This document shows positions 55,594 to 64,000 of a DNA stretch of 64,000 nucleotides, piece after piece. Position numbers and translations under genes: made by a program. How positions within the stretch are numbered: the stretch's first letter is position 1; every line of letters begins with the position of its first letter. The stretch covers positions 130,145,820-130,209,819 of the forward strand of contig BTPG01000005.1 of NCBI GenBank assembly GCA_036245525.1, read 5' to 3'. Origin of the DNA: Semisulcospira habei (lineage: Eukaryota; Mollusca; Gastropoda; Semisulcospiridae). The notes beneath the pieces were generated by a model. That model had not been told where the DNA came from. It searched no databases and worked only from the letters and a program-made list of their open reading frames with translations.

Positions 55594-55660
55594 ACTGGTT
55601 GTCTCCCCCCGATTCGCTGCGCTGATCAGCGCAGCGCGGAATCGAGGGAAGACAACCAGT
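55594..55660. repeat. PAL-H palindrome
   Basis: ACTGGTTGTCTCCCCCCGAT and ATCGAGGGAAGACAACCAGT pair with a bulge; centre GCTGCGCTGATCAGCGCAGC is perfectly self-complementary. Confidence 0.88.
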
Positions 55661-55777
55661 TTGTCAAAAATCTCATCCCTGGGCGCATATTTTAGAATCG
55701 GTCACAGTACAACGTAGCGTTGTCTTAGCATTGCAAATCAGGAATATGTACTATCCTTTATGTATATTGGTATATCC

Positions 55778-55833
55778 CACACTGGTTGTCTCCCTCGATT
55801 CGCTACAGCGAATCGAGGGAGACAACCAGTGTG
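55778..55833. repeat. PAL-H palindrome, perfect
   Basis: CACACTGGTTGTCTCCCTCG then ATTCGCT, and the exact reverse complement through 55833, with a three-base turn. No mismatch in about 26 base pairs. Only 118 bases from the previous PAL-H. Confidence 0.93.
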
Positions 55834-56613
55834 AGTATATATATCACTATTAGTATAGTTGGAGCAGGAAATACAGACGAGCAAAGCTACCGACTGTCCG
55901 CTCTCTGACGCACAAGACTGAAATGGATACATTATGATAAAAGGTCGTCACAATTGCGCAGCAGGATCAGAACCACAACGGTGAAAGCCAAGTGAGTGGA
56001 CTGCAAAGGAATACCCAATAAAAAAAAAGAAACACGATAAGAAAGGTCAATTCAACCAAATGTACTGTGTTGTACTTGTCCTTTCTAAGCATATTTCTTT
56101 CTTTGTTCGAGCTTGGTTTTGAACCCAGAACTTGACCTGAGCATCATCAGAAGACTAAGAAATTTGTGACTCGATAGGTCAAAGAACAAACTTTGCGAAG
56201 ATGAACGAAGAAACATTCGTGTGCCAAAACGACGGTAAACTCCCATGAAAAAGTAGGTAATTAACCCTTCACAAGTACCAGCTTTACTGCCACTGTTTGT
56301 CAAAAACTTGGGGCAACAAGTGCAGACTTAAAACCCAAACTTATGTTCTGCGTACGAAGTACTTCTTCCACCTGCAGACAAAAACTGTTCAATCGTTTCT
56401 ATGGTATAATTATTTAGTGCTATGTGCGGGAGGCGGGTGATAGATCGACTGCAACAGCTCTCTGAGTGTTTAAAGATAACGCATGGGTAGACTAGCGCCT
56501 GCGTGTGAACCCTTGACTGAGCTATCCCCAACACTGACAAACGGTACATTTTTAACACCGCTGCTTTATGTAAATACCTTCTTCCACAATTGTAAACACA
56601 CGAGTACCAACAG
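55834..56613. other. Intergenic stretch with a type Q arm
   Basis: 56080-56130 (CTTTCTAAGCATATTTCTTT and CGAGCTTGGTTTT) matches the type Q arm of 25.6 and 45.76 kb. No gene seen. Confidence 0.5.
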
Positions 56614-56880
56614 AATTTCGATGGTCTTCGGTTTGACCATGAGAAATATCAACATAGTGAACCCAACAAGAGGCATAGATCTTCATGAGCCCCTGCAATT
56701 GCGGCGGCTCATGAAGATCTATGTCTCTTGCAGAGACCAAAATGGAACAGAATTTTGACGGTGTTTGGTTTTCGCATGAGAAACATCAACGTAATGAAAG
56801 CAGCAAGAGTCATAGATCTGAATGAGCCCCCGCAGTTGCGGGAGCTCATGAAGATCTATGCCTCTTGCAGAGGTAAAATG
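56614..56880. repeat. 137-bp tandem duplication, each unit with a PAL-A hairpin
   Basis: Unit 1 from 56614 (AATTTCGATGGTCTTCGGTT) and unit 2 from 56751 (AATTTTGACGGTGTTTGGTT) both continue with CATGAGAAATATCAAC or CATGAGAAACATCAAC, a PAL-A hairpin and CAGAG-AAAATGG. Hairpin 1 (56667-56730) has GATCTTCATG/CATGAAGATC paired; hairpin 2 (56803-56868) has GATCTGAATG against CATGAAGATC, unpaired there. The units have diverged since duplication. Confidence 0.82.
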
Positions 56881-57065
56881 GCGTCCGCGCTCGCAAACGG
56901 CAAAAATATAAACAGAACGTTTCGTGCCTTCATCTCATGAGAGGCTAACTCCGGATTCGCTCCATCAGCAAGTTCATCCATCCGGAACAAAGGAGCCACT
57001 TATTTCCGCTCCATTAAGCAGGTGGTAAGCAATGGCTACGTTTCTGCTGATCACGTGGCTTCCAA

Positions 57066-57295
57066 CTCCCCCCCCCCCCACCCCACCTTTCCACACACAA
57101 AAATAATCATGACTGGGAGATGCTATCAGCGATGTCCCTGCTTTACAAGCGGGGGGGGGGGGGGGGGGGTGGGTAGGGCGGGGGGGGGGGGAGGGGGATG
57201 GGGGGAGAAGGGTGCGAAGGAGGGTGGAGGGGGTGGGGGGGTAGGGGAGGTAGGGGTGTTGGTGGGGGGTTAGTTGTTGGTGGTGGTGGGGTCTG
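57066..57295. repeat. C-run and G-rich low-complexity tracts
   Basis: C run near 57068-57078; 57150-57290 consists of long G runs broken by T, A and AAGG. Confidence 0.92.
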
Positions 57296-57426
57296 GTGTC
57301 TGGATGAAGATGTGGAGTACAAAATGAAATAGAATCATACAAATACATAAAAACAAACAAAAGGCTTGACAGAAGAAGTAAAAATCTAGAGCGTAACGAA
57401 CAGATGAAACGCAGAAGGAAATGTTT

Positions 57427-57655
57427 CACCCCTTGACTGCCAGTGGACGCGCATTTTGCGTCTGAAACCACTGCACATTGACAGAGATTCGCGTGAAAAA
57501 CACACATGAAATGGGACCGAAATGGGCATAAAAAACACAGAACTAACAAGAGACATAAATCCTCATGAGCCCCCGCGACTGCGGGGGCTCATGAGGATTT
57601 ATGTCTCTTGCAGATGTGTAGGGTTGGCCTTGTCCCCGGCAGTTGAGGGGTTGAC
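57427..57655. mobile_element. PAL-A MITE, CCCCTTGACTGCC subtype
   Basis: ACCCCTTGACTGCCAGTGGA left and GGCAGTTGAGGGGTTGA right. TTAA decayed at both ends (TTCA, TTGA). Hairpin 57547-57610 perfect: CAAGAGACATAAATCCTCAT with ATGAGGATTTATGTCTCTTG, another paired change (AAATCC/GGATTT). Confidence 0.87.
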
Positions 57656-57978
57656 AAGAAACCCTAGTATTAACTGAAGAGGAGCAGGACTATGTGGGTA
57701 TGAAAATCATTTCGAATAACACGTGCTGGCAAAAGACCTAACGACTTCGGCGTAGGGCGTCCAAAGTTCAATCATATCGTTCTTATACTATAGCCTTACA
57801 ACGCACGGCATGTTTGTCCCTCGACATTTGAGCCGGTACTCTGCTCAAAAACGGACTCCCTCACGCTCAAACTGAAAGACAGACAGAAAGACACAAGCTG
57901 AAGGAATTAATGATTTACGTGCAGAACTGAGAAGAAGGCAGGCAGACAGATGATAAAGCGCAAAACCACAGACCCGCA
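57656..57978. other. Stretch with nothing recognised
   Basis: GACAGACAGAAAGACA-like phrase near 57880. No gene seen. Confidence 0.4.
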
Positions 57979-58049
57979 CTAACTCATTTAAAACCAAGGC
58001 CGCACTTCCCAAGGTGTCATGACATGCATCACAAACAAGAAAGGGTTAA
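57979..58049. repeat. PAL-B deletion derivative lacking the hairpin
   Basis: CTAACTCATTTAAAACCAAG, GGCCGCACTTCCCAAGGTGT left flank joins directly to AAGAAAGGGTTAA right tip. Only about 70 bases remain. Confidence 0.6.
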
Positions 58050-58063
58050 CGGGTGAGTTTTCT

Positions 58064-58238
58064 TTAATCCTTTTATCCCCAAGGCCGCATTTCCCAAATT
58101 TTAGGTGTCACCTAAGGACTATGTACCAGTTGCAGGAGATGGATCGACCAACATAATTCAAGGGTAGTGCCAGATTTGCTTGAATTATCATGGTCGATCC
58201 GTCTCTTGCTGTAGTGCGTCAGGTCTTAAATGAGTCAA
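58064..58238. mobile_element. PAL-B MITE with hairpin centre deleted
   Basis: TTAATCCTTTTATCCCCAAG left, AGGTCTTAAATGAGTCAA right. GGATCGACCAACATAATTCA and TTGAATTATCATGGTCGATCC still pair outside, but the core AGCTTGGCGCC is missing (GCCAGATTTGCTTGAATT). Confidence 0.78.
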
Positions 58239-58273
58239 CGTCCTGTCAAACTTGATTTTCGAAAAATGATTCC

Positions 58274-58328
58274 CCCCCCCCCCCTTCCCCCCCAAAAAAA
58301 AAAAAAAAAAAAATCAAAAAAAAAATCA
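58274..58328. repeat. C run and poly-A tract
   Basis: C-rich 58274-58293, A-rich 58294-58327. Confidence 0.9.
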
Positions 58329-58682
58329 AACAGTTCGCTTAAGAACTAAGCTAGATAAATACAACAAACCTCTAATCAACATTCGGGAAAACCCACATCT
58401 CAACACCGTGATAATGCAAACAGCACCTCAGGTAACGATCACGAATACCGCGAGACTGACACACAAGACACGCCACACGACAAAGGAAAGATCGGTGTGT
58501 GGCTGTCACCCTGTCCATTGATTATGACAGCTCATAATGAGCAGGGTTCGAAGTGCCGATTATTATCGCAGAGTCAGTGTAGTGTCTCCTTCCACAGATC
58601 GCTCAGATTAAGCCTTGCACAGGTCAATGGAAATGTACCGTTGTTCCAGACACCTGGGGCTCCCGTTGAACCCAGTCTGCTT

Positions 58683-58896
58683 GAAACCGTTCAGTGCCGA
58701 GAAAATTCGAACACCAACCCAAATGCAAGAGGTATAGATCCTCATGAGCCCCCGCGACAGCGGGGGCTCATGAGGATCTATGCCTCTTGCTGACACCATT
58801 TTGAAGCCATGTTCCTGGGCGTCTAGATTTTGTGTGTGTTGAATGAACAAAGATTTCAGAAACGCAGTCTGCTTCAGCTGCAACTGAACGGGTTAA
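58683..58896. mobile_element. PAL-A MITE, TTAACCCGTT type
   Basis: Left GAAACCGTTCAGTGCCGAGA (TTAA decayed), right CAACTGAACGGGTTAA. Hairpin 58725-58790 nearly perfect with centre CCCCCGCGACAGCGGGGG. Right segment AGATTTCAGAAACGCAGTCT as in other copies. Confidence 0.9.
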
Positions 58897-58949
58897 AAAC
58901 ACTGTTAAAAGACGAGTGCAGCAGAACCTGTCTGAGCGACAACCTTTAT

Positions 58950-59022
58950 AACTGAAAGATCACCTGTTATTAAAGACCGTCATTTAGGTGGTTGCAGCCA
59001 CTGAATGATGGTCTTTAAGGAC
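58950..59022. repeat. Foldback type J, single
   Basis: TCACCTGTTATTAAAGACCG and ATGATGGTCTTTAAGGACAG fold back, with CATTTAGGTGGTTGCAGCCA at the turn. Confidence 0.75.
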
Positions 59023-59182
59023 AGATGTCACTTTTTGCACTTCATGACTTTTTCAGAGCGCCCGTCTTTTAATACCTCTTTCTTTTGTTCTGGCAAAAAG
59101 GTAATTGCTCAACACAAGTTGAACTGCACAACTTAAGGTAAATTTGCGTGATGATGGTCTGATATTCTGGACACGACGGTTT

Positions 59183-59270
59183 TTAACCCTTTGACTGTGG
59201 GTAGCGCTGTTTAGTGTCCTGTAGGAATCACCTCGACAAAGAGCGGCGCTACCGACAGCCGGCAAAAAGG
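59183..59270. mobile_element. PAL-D palindromic MITE
   Basis: TTAACCCTTTGACTGTGGGT left, CGCTACCGACAGCCGGCAAA right; GTAGCGC pairs with GGCGCTAC. The right tip is decayed (AAAAAGGTTTA). Confidence 0.78.
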
Positions 59271-59355
59271 TTTATTATGACAAGAGTTCCAGACACGCAC
59301 AACCTTAACGTACACCGTAATGTCATACGCCATGCGTGTGTTGGACTGATTCGGA

Positions 59356-59457
59356 TTAACCCCAAGACTGCTACAATTATGACGATACCGCTCGGCGGAA
59401 AAAGACGCGTAGTTACGCCGGGTGGTGGTATCCTCAGCAGCAATTAACCCATATCAT
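59356..59457. mobile_element. PAL-E MITE abutting a PAL-B
   Basis: TTAACCCCAAGACTGCTAC left, CAGCAGCAATTAA right; inner GACGATACCGCTCGGCGG. Its right TTAA (59454-59457) is the left TTAA of the following PAL-B. Confidence 0.78.
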
Positions 59458-59666
59458 ACTGAGACTAAAAGCTTCAAATTTGTACACTGCCGTATGCAGC
59501 TACATTATAGTACTTACATATAAGGATACAGACCAATGGCTTTAGTTCAAGGGTAGTGCCAGAATAGCTTGGCGCCTACAGGCGCCAAGCTATTCTGGCA
59601 CTATCCTTGAACTATTTTAGTCACACTTATTTCACACACTGGTGTAATCCGATTGATAAGGGTTAG
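59454..59666. mobile_element. PAL-B MITE, 30.3-kb subtype
   Basis: TTAACCCATATCATACTGAG left, GATAAGGGTTAG right (TTAA to TTAG). Hairpin 59544-59614, loop TACA, two mismatches. Same orientation as the 47.5 kb copy. Confidence 0.88.
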
Positions 59667-60454
59667 GGGATCAACCCCTTCCCCGCTGCGGCCACTTTTT
59701 TTTTTTTTTTTTTTAATAATCCCACCCTTTCAACGTGAGACTCAAAGCATCCGTCTGAATAGACACTAGACGCTGAAAGCAAGTTCCGGTCAAACCTGCA
59801 CATAACGGACAGGACAACTGTGACAATAATAATCGCCCATGTGTTTAGTGTGAAGTGTACTATAGTCAGTATACAGGCCGCTGAAGAGGAACCTACCGAA
59901 AGTTGAGCGTACTAGGCCTACCAACTCGGCGCACCACTAAGCGCACAGAAAACTATCATGACGAGCAACTGCTTTAAACTGACCATGCTCGCTATCTCGG
60001 ACCGCCCTATAGACCTGTGACCCTTCTGTACAGTATCTTTACACAGGGGTTCTGCACTTTTGGGGCGGCTCCTATAGACAGCTGACCACTATATAACAAA
60101 GACCGCTAGAGCAGCCTGGTTTTTACTTTATTTTATTTATTTCTGAGCTTTGAACTGGCTTCTAAAGGACACCTCCTAAGGGGCGCTAAAAGTCAAGGTG
60201 TCGAAATTAAATACAATGTTTAATCAGAGTACATTTCTATAAACAATACTCGCGATAACCGGCCGACCGGCTGACCGACGTATCAATCCACGTAGACGAC
60301 GCTTACACTCGATTGCAATCAATCACGCATCGGATCAATCAAACACCCCACCCTTACCCTGCTCTACCGGCCCCCCCCTCACCTTAACCTGCTCCGCACC
60401 CATATCTCGTTCACGACCAAACCAACCGCGTGAGAAGGATCAGCCGTGATAGTT
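59667..60454. other. Intergenic stretch, no gene seen
   Basis: T run at 59696-59714. C-rich 60350-60385. No domain-bearing frame. Confidence 0.45.
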
Positions 60455-60670
60455 TATACCCCGTTCAGTGTCAGCTGACGCAAGCTGTGTTTCTGCAGTC
60501 TTCGTCAATTGAACACCAGAAAACCCTAGCCGTCCCAGGGACATGGATTCAAAGCGATGCCAGCAAGAGGCATAGATCCTCATGAGCCCCCGCAACTGCG
60601 GGGGCTCATGAGGATCTATACCTCTTGCAGTTGGGTGGCATTCACATTTTCTCGGCTCTGAACGGGTTAA
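60455..60670. mobile_element. PAL-A MITE, TTAACCCGTT type, perfect hairpin
   Basis: Left TATACCCCGTTCAGTGTCAG (TTAA decayed), right CTCTGAACGGGTTAA. Hairpin 60563-60628, centre CCCCCGCAACTGCGGGGG, one mismatch (GGCAT/ATACC). Left segment CTGTGTTTCTGCAGTCTTCG is shared with the 15.9 kb copy. Confidence 0.92.
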
Positions 60671-60988
60671 AAGAAGTGTCCAATCAATATGTCCGTTGAA
60701 AGGCTAATCAGTGTGGCACAGCTGAAGTGCGCCTGAATTGATCAGTGGTCCGGTCGAACTCTACACGCAATAAATAACCCTGTCCCCCACAATAACCCTG
60801 TCCCCTATACCCCCCCCCCCCCCCGTATGGGCCGCCCCCCTCTCTCCCCCCCCCCTTCCGTCCGTAAGGTGCCTACGTCCCCACTACGGCATCGTGCGGT
60901 TGACGTATATATGGCCGTTATGGTGCCGTGAACGTTAAACCACTAAATAACCAAACAACCAGCTTGGCGCCTCCTGTAACGACAGGAC
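60671..60988. other. C-rich stretch, no gene
   Basis: C runs at 60808-60857. GCTTGGCGCCTCC at 60962 is a detached piece of PAL-B. Confidence 0.5.
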
Positions 60989-61086
60989 AGTTTAAGGGTA
61001 GCGTCTGATTAGCTTGGCGCCTCCAGGCGCCAAGCTAATCAGACGCTACCCTTAAACCCTACCCTTAAACCCTACCCTTAAACTAT
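60989..61086. repeat. PAL-B hairpin with covarying stem and triplicated right arm tip
   Basis: GGTAGCGTCTGATTAGCTTG pairs with CAAGCTAATCAGACGCTACC; GCGTCTG/CAGACGC replaces GTGCCAG/CTGGCAC in both arms. The right tip repeats ACCCTTAAACCCT about three times (61049-61081), as by slippage. Confidence 0.9.
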
Positions 61087-61879
61087 CAAGGTCAACGTAT
61101 TCTACACAGCGCTTAGCAAACAAACTCTAAAGTGTGATATGAATTTATTTTTTCAGTGCTTAGCAAACAAACTCTAAACTGAGATGTGGAAATTAGTTTT
61201 TGGCTGTTGTAGTGAAAGAGTTATCACCAAACCGCACCCCAGTGTACCCGGGGACCACAGAGCCCAAACAGGATGTAGGGCTGTTGGTAGTGCGGAGTGT
61301 AGCCATTTCAAGTAGCTATGTGCCAGGCCACATCATGTTCGGCGATTAGGGATAAACGGCACTTGAGACTAATCCCACGAATTGGCGATGTGTACAGCTC
61401 AACTTGTAGGCAGGCTTGCCCAAGTCTGTCGTAGATAGCTTCTGAGGACACGTTCAGCTTTGAGACTGATGCATTTCTGGGCATTGTCACCCAATATGAA
61501 CAATTTCGAAATCTACAACAGTATATTAATTTGTCATACTGTTTCAGCCAGTGGAAAAAATAGAAGAAAATACTTAAAAGTACACGTAAAACTAACTAAC
61601 AAGAAATGCAGGGTATTGTTCAATGACGGATTTACAACAACAACAACAAAAGCATAGACAGAAACACATAAGCGTGAGCGCAAACACTCTACCAAACTTA
61701 ATATCGGGAGGGAGGGGGAAGGGGCAGATATTCATTTTGATAGTGTTCGTCCCCTGATACCATTTTCAAATTTGTAAGCCTTGCAATGTGCTGCCACAAA
61801 GCAGCAGCTCACGCTTGATATAACCTGTACACATCATTCACTGTCAATCCAGTGGTAGAGAAAAGTCAGTGTGCCACGT
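61087..61879. other. Intergenic stretch, no gene seen
   Basis: 61103-61180 contains a near-duplicate of about 62 bases (GCTTAGCAAACAAACTCTAA at 61111 and 61161). G-rich 61708-61722. (CAA)n at 61637-61648. Nothing coding. Confidence 0.5.
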
Positions 61880-62107
61880 TTAAACCTTATCAGTCGGAAT
61901 ACACCAGTGTGTGAAATAAGTTTGACTAAAATAGTTCAAGGGTAGTGCCAGAATAGCTTGGCGCCTCTAGGCGCCAAGCTATTCTGGCACCAATCTTGAA
62001 CTAAAGCCATTGGTCTATATCTTTATCTGTAAGTGCTATAATGTTACTTGCATATGGCAGTGTACAAAATTAATTTGAAGCTTTTAGCCTCAGTATGATA
62101 TGGGTTA
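61880..62107. mobile_element. PAL-B MITE, 30.3-kb subtype
   Basis: TTAAACCTTATCAGTCGGAA left, TATGATATGGGTTAA right. Hairpin 61932-62003, loop TCTA; outer right arm CACCAATCTTGAAC mismatched. Same orientation as the 30.3 kb copy. Confidence 0.9.
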
Positions 62108-62818
62108 AGGCGCGCAATCGGGTCAGATAATCTCAGACAATTAAACACGCAGAAGGTTTAATCTGCATCGCCGACAAAGCGATATACACACCGGCATAGA
62201 TGCGCCACTGGTTCTGAGAGCTGCGGCTTACGGTTATTACGCACACGTCTGATCAGTCATAAAACATGTGCTGGTCTTTAATTTTAGAGCTTACGGCAAG
62301 CACACACCAATGTTTATAACGTTGAAGAAAATAAAACAAATGGCGTGAAGTGGCTAGTGATTTGCTTTTGAGTACAGCTGTATATCTACAGATCTGACGC
62401 TCACTAGACTTTTAAATATAAAATGTTTGCTATGAATACTAATAATAATGATAATAATAATAACATCATCATCATCAGATGATGATGATGATGATTATCA
62501 TCTACGGGTTATCATCATCATCGTCATCAATATTTATTTACTTCTTCATGGGCAGCGCCCAAAAGACAACTTGCTATTAGAGTTTAACGCCGGGCAGGTG
62601 ACTAAGGCCATCTCACGGAGATAGCGCCAAACAGCTCGAGGGTACCTCGAGAACAGCACTGCTTCTGCTTATTAGCAGACTAGATCACCCATAAAAAAAA
62701 TAACCTGGCTCGTCTTCCAGGCGTGAGGCACATCTGGCACTACCAAAGAGCTCCTATTTCAATCACTACCACTTGCCTACATATGGTCGACCCATCTCAT
62801 CGAACCCATATACAGAGT
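62108..62818. other. Intergenic stretch with triplet repeats
   Basis: 62262-62300 holds a PAL-G arm fragment. 62437-62530 is (AAT)n/(ATC)n/(GAT)n, locally self-complementary (CATCATCATCATCAGATGAT). 62600-62616 repeats the minisatellite founder phrase from 11.43 kb. No gene seen. Confidence 0.5.
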
Positions 62819-63039
62819 TTAACCCCTTCCTCCTGACACTTGACGCTAGTACCTTCGTTTTGGAAATCTCTCTTCATTCAACGATCAAAAGCCACAAACG
62901 TCCACGTTAACATGGATAAAACAATTGTTTAAGCAAGAGACATAGATCCTCATGAGCCCCCGCGACAGCGGGGGCTCATGAGGATCTATGTCTCTTGCAG
63001 CTGGATCGTATGCACGTTTTCTCGCAGTGAAGGGGTTAA
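62819..63039. mobile_element. PAL-A MITE, TTAACCCCTT subtype, complete
   Basis: TTAACCCCTTCCTCC left, GCAGTGAAGGGGTTAA right. Hairpin 62933-62998 is perfect: GCAAGAGACATAGATCCTCA with TGAGGATCTATGTCTCTTGC, centre CCCCCGCGACAGCGGGGG. Left unpaired part TCATTCAACGATCAAAAGCC matches the 49.6 kb copy. Confidence 0.94.
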
Positions 63040-63179
63040 GTTAAAACGAGCGATTTCAGTCAGACACCTACCAGGCCAAAGACAGACACCAGACCAAAGA
63101 CAGACACAGACAAGACTGACAAAGAGGAACGCAAGTCACTTCTGGTAATCCTTCACTACTGAACCTCCCAGTTTTACCT

Positions 63180-63246
63180 GCAAGAGGCGTAGTGTATGAT
63201 AAGCCACTCCGACAGCAAGGGGCTCATGAGAATCTAAGCCTCTTGC
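63180..63246. repeat. PAL-A hairpin, diverged
   Basis: GCAAGAGGCGTAGTGTATGA and CATGAGAATCTAAGCCTCTTGC; centre CACTCCGACAGCAAGGGG. Confidence 0.7.
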
Positions 63247-63403
63247 TGTGAGAGAGTTCGGCTCCACTACTTTTAACCCTCAAGACTGAGGAGGTACGTC
63301 GAGTTTTGACAGAGGCCTGGATAAACAGGGGGAGAAGAATTCCTGTTGTAATTCCCTTACGTAAAGCGTGATGAGGAAAGTAAGACTTGCGAGTAATGTA
63401 ATT

Positions 63404-63464
63404 TGGGGGGGGGGGGGGGGGGGGGGGAGGGGGAGAGAGGGGGGTGGAGGGGGGGGGGGGGGGA
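63404..63464. repeat. G-rich low-complexity tract
   Basis: G runs broken by A and T over about 60 bases. Confidence 0.92.
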
Positions 63465-63504
63465 AAGGAGGGCCGGGTGCGTGTTTTCTGCAACGGGCGC
63501 CTCG

Positions 63505-63640
63505 TTAACCCTTTCAAGCCTAACAGTCCCTAAAACAAGGTATGCGGCATCGAGCGTGCAAGTTCAAGGGTGGTGCCAGATTAGCTTGGCGCCTGTAGGC
63601 GCCAAGCTATTCTGGCACCACCCTTGAACTTGCATGCTCG
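63505..63640. mobile_element. PAL-B MITE, left end and hairpin
   Basis: TTAACCCTTTCAAGCC left. The hairpin 63551-63640 has arms of about 42 bases ending CGAGCGTGCAAGTTCAAGG / CCTTGAACTTGCATGCTCG. One arm carries GATTAGC and the other GCTATTC, so the two subtypes of the core are mixed in one stem. The right end is unclear and may have been cut by the next element. Confidence 0.82.
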
Positions 63641-63703
63641 GTCTTGTCTGTCGTCTGAACTTGTAGTGCAGCCTTTAGGCGCAAAACTATTTTGGCACAA
63701 CCT

Positions 63704-63908
63704 TTAACCCGTTCAGTGCCGAGAAAATTTGAACACTACCCAACTGCATGAGGTATAGATCCTCATGAGGGGTTCACGAGGATCTAAGCCTCTTACCGAG
63801 ACCACTTTGAATCCATGTTTCTGGGACATCTAAGTTTTTTTGGGTCTTGAATTAACGAAGATTGCAGAAACACAACTCATCTGCGTCAGCTGGCTCTGAA
63901 CGGGTTAA
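63704..63908. mobile_element. PAL-A MITE, TTAACCCGTT type, hairpin centre deleted
   Basis: TTAACCCGTTCAGTGCCGAG left, GGCTCTGAACGGGTTAA right. The stem GGTATAGATCCTCATGAGG meets GTTCACGAGGATCTAAGCC, so the CCCCCGC centre is missing. Right segment GATTGCAGAAACACAACTCA as in related copies. Confidence 0.9.
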
Positions 63909-64000
63909 ATACCATAAAAATCATGGTTCATCAGTTTCAGTCCTGGACTGCAAGTGGACTTCATTGAACCAGTCAACATTTGGGAAATACGCCCAAGCTA
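63909..64000. other. Window end, nothing recognised
   Basis: No feature seen in the last 92 bases. Confidence 0.4.

Noticed and set aside
61040..61086. Telomere-like repeat (CCCTTAAACCCT)
   Set aside because: Only about three units, and they are explained as slippage of a PAL-B arm tip.

Overview
This is eukaryotic DNA, dense in repeats, and I could find no convincing host protein-coding gene, rRNA or functional tRNA gene in it. The mixture suggests a lophotrochozoan invertebrate, probably a mollusc and perhaps a gastropod: decayed non-LTR retrotransposons of several families, a Tc1-type transposon, a tRNA-derived SINE, very long CA, GA and GATA microsatellites, and many short palindromic elements. 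The taxon is an inference; nothing here fixes the species.

The dominant feature is a crowd of short palindromic elements spread over the whole window, about one per kilobase. I give them working names. PAL-A carries a 60-66 bp hairpin (arm GCAAGAGGCATAGATCCTCA). PAL-B carries a 60-110 bp hairpin centred on AGCTTGGCGCC. PAL-C is built on GAGACGTGCCGCATCCGGA. PAL-D is built on CTGTCGGTAGCGGTT, PAL-E on CTGCTACTGACGATACCG, and PAL-F on CCAGTTGCATGAGCGAGCTT. Rarer types are G to P. The intact A, B, C and D copies, and some E copies, are bounded by TTAA at both ends and begin C-Y-C-N-T-T or similar (TTAACCCGTT, TTAACCCTTT, TTAACTCATT, TTAACACTTT). TTAA targets with CCC-type termini are the hallmark of piggyBac-superfamily elements, so these look like non-autonomous piggyBac-type MITEs carrying large internal palindromes. 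No piggyBac transposase is visible here. Copies often differ from each other by paired changes that keep the two hairpin arms complementary. That is the most interesting signal in the window.

Region by region. 0-3.4 kb: PAL elements and low-complexity tracts. 3.4-5.5 kb: a damaged non-LTR element (family L1x) ending in a (TG)n tract. 7.8-10.5 kb: a CR1/jockey-like 3' fragment, a SINE, and a complete but broken Tc1-like transposon with terminal inverted repeats and TA flanks. 11.4-11.8 kb: a 45-bp minisatellite. 12-26 kb: mainly PAL elements. 26.1-29.5 kb: a second L1x copy split into two opposed halves within a 16-bp direct repeat, the structure expected of twin priming. 32.8-36.3 kb: a nearly full-length CR1/jockey-like element with frameshifts. 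36.5-37.1 kb: two further foldback elements. 41.0-42.4 kb: an RTE-like element that has lost its endonuclease. 43.8-45.4 kb: a second RTE-like family ending in (GATA)n. 45.4-53.5 kb: PAL elements, including nested and abutting copies. 53.7-54.65 kb: another copy of the GATA-tailed family with an inverted 5' part. 54.8-55.4 kb: a foldback element with about 85-bp inverted ends and two smaller palindromes inside. 55.4-64 kb: PAL elements and homopolymer-rich tracts.

Nothing here forms a gene pathway. The reverse transcriptase and transposase reading frames are all interrupted or truncated. The SINE and PAL elements are non-autonomous and would depend on enzymes encoded elsewhere. Coordinates of element edges are read by eye and may be off by a few bases.
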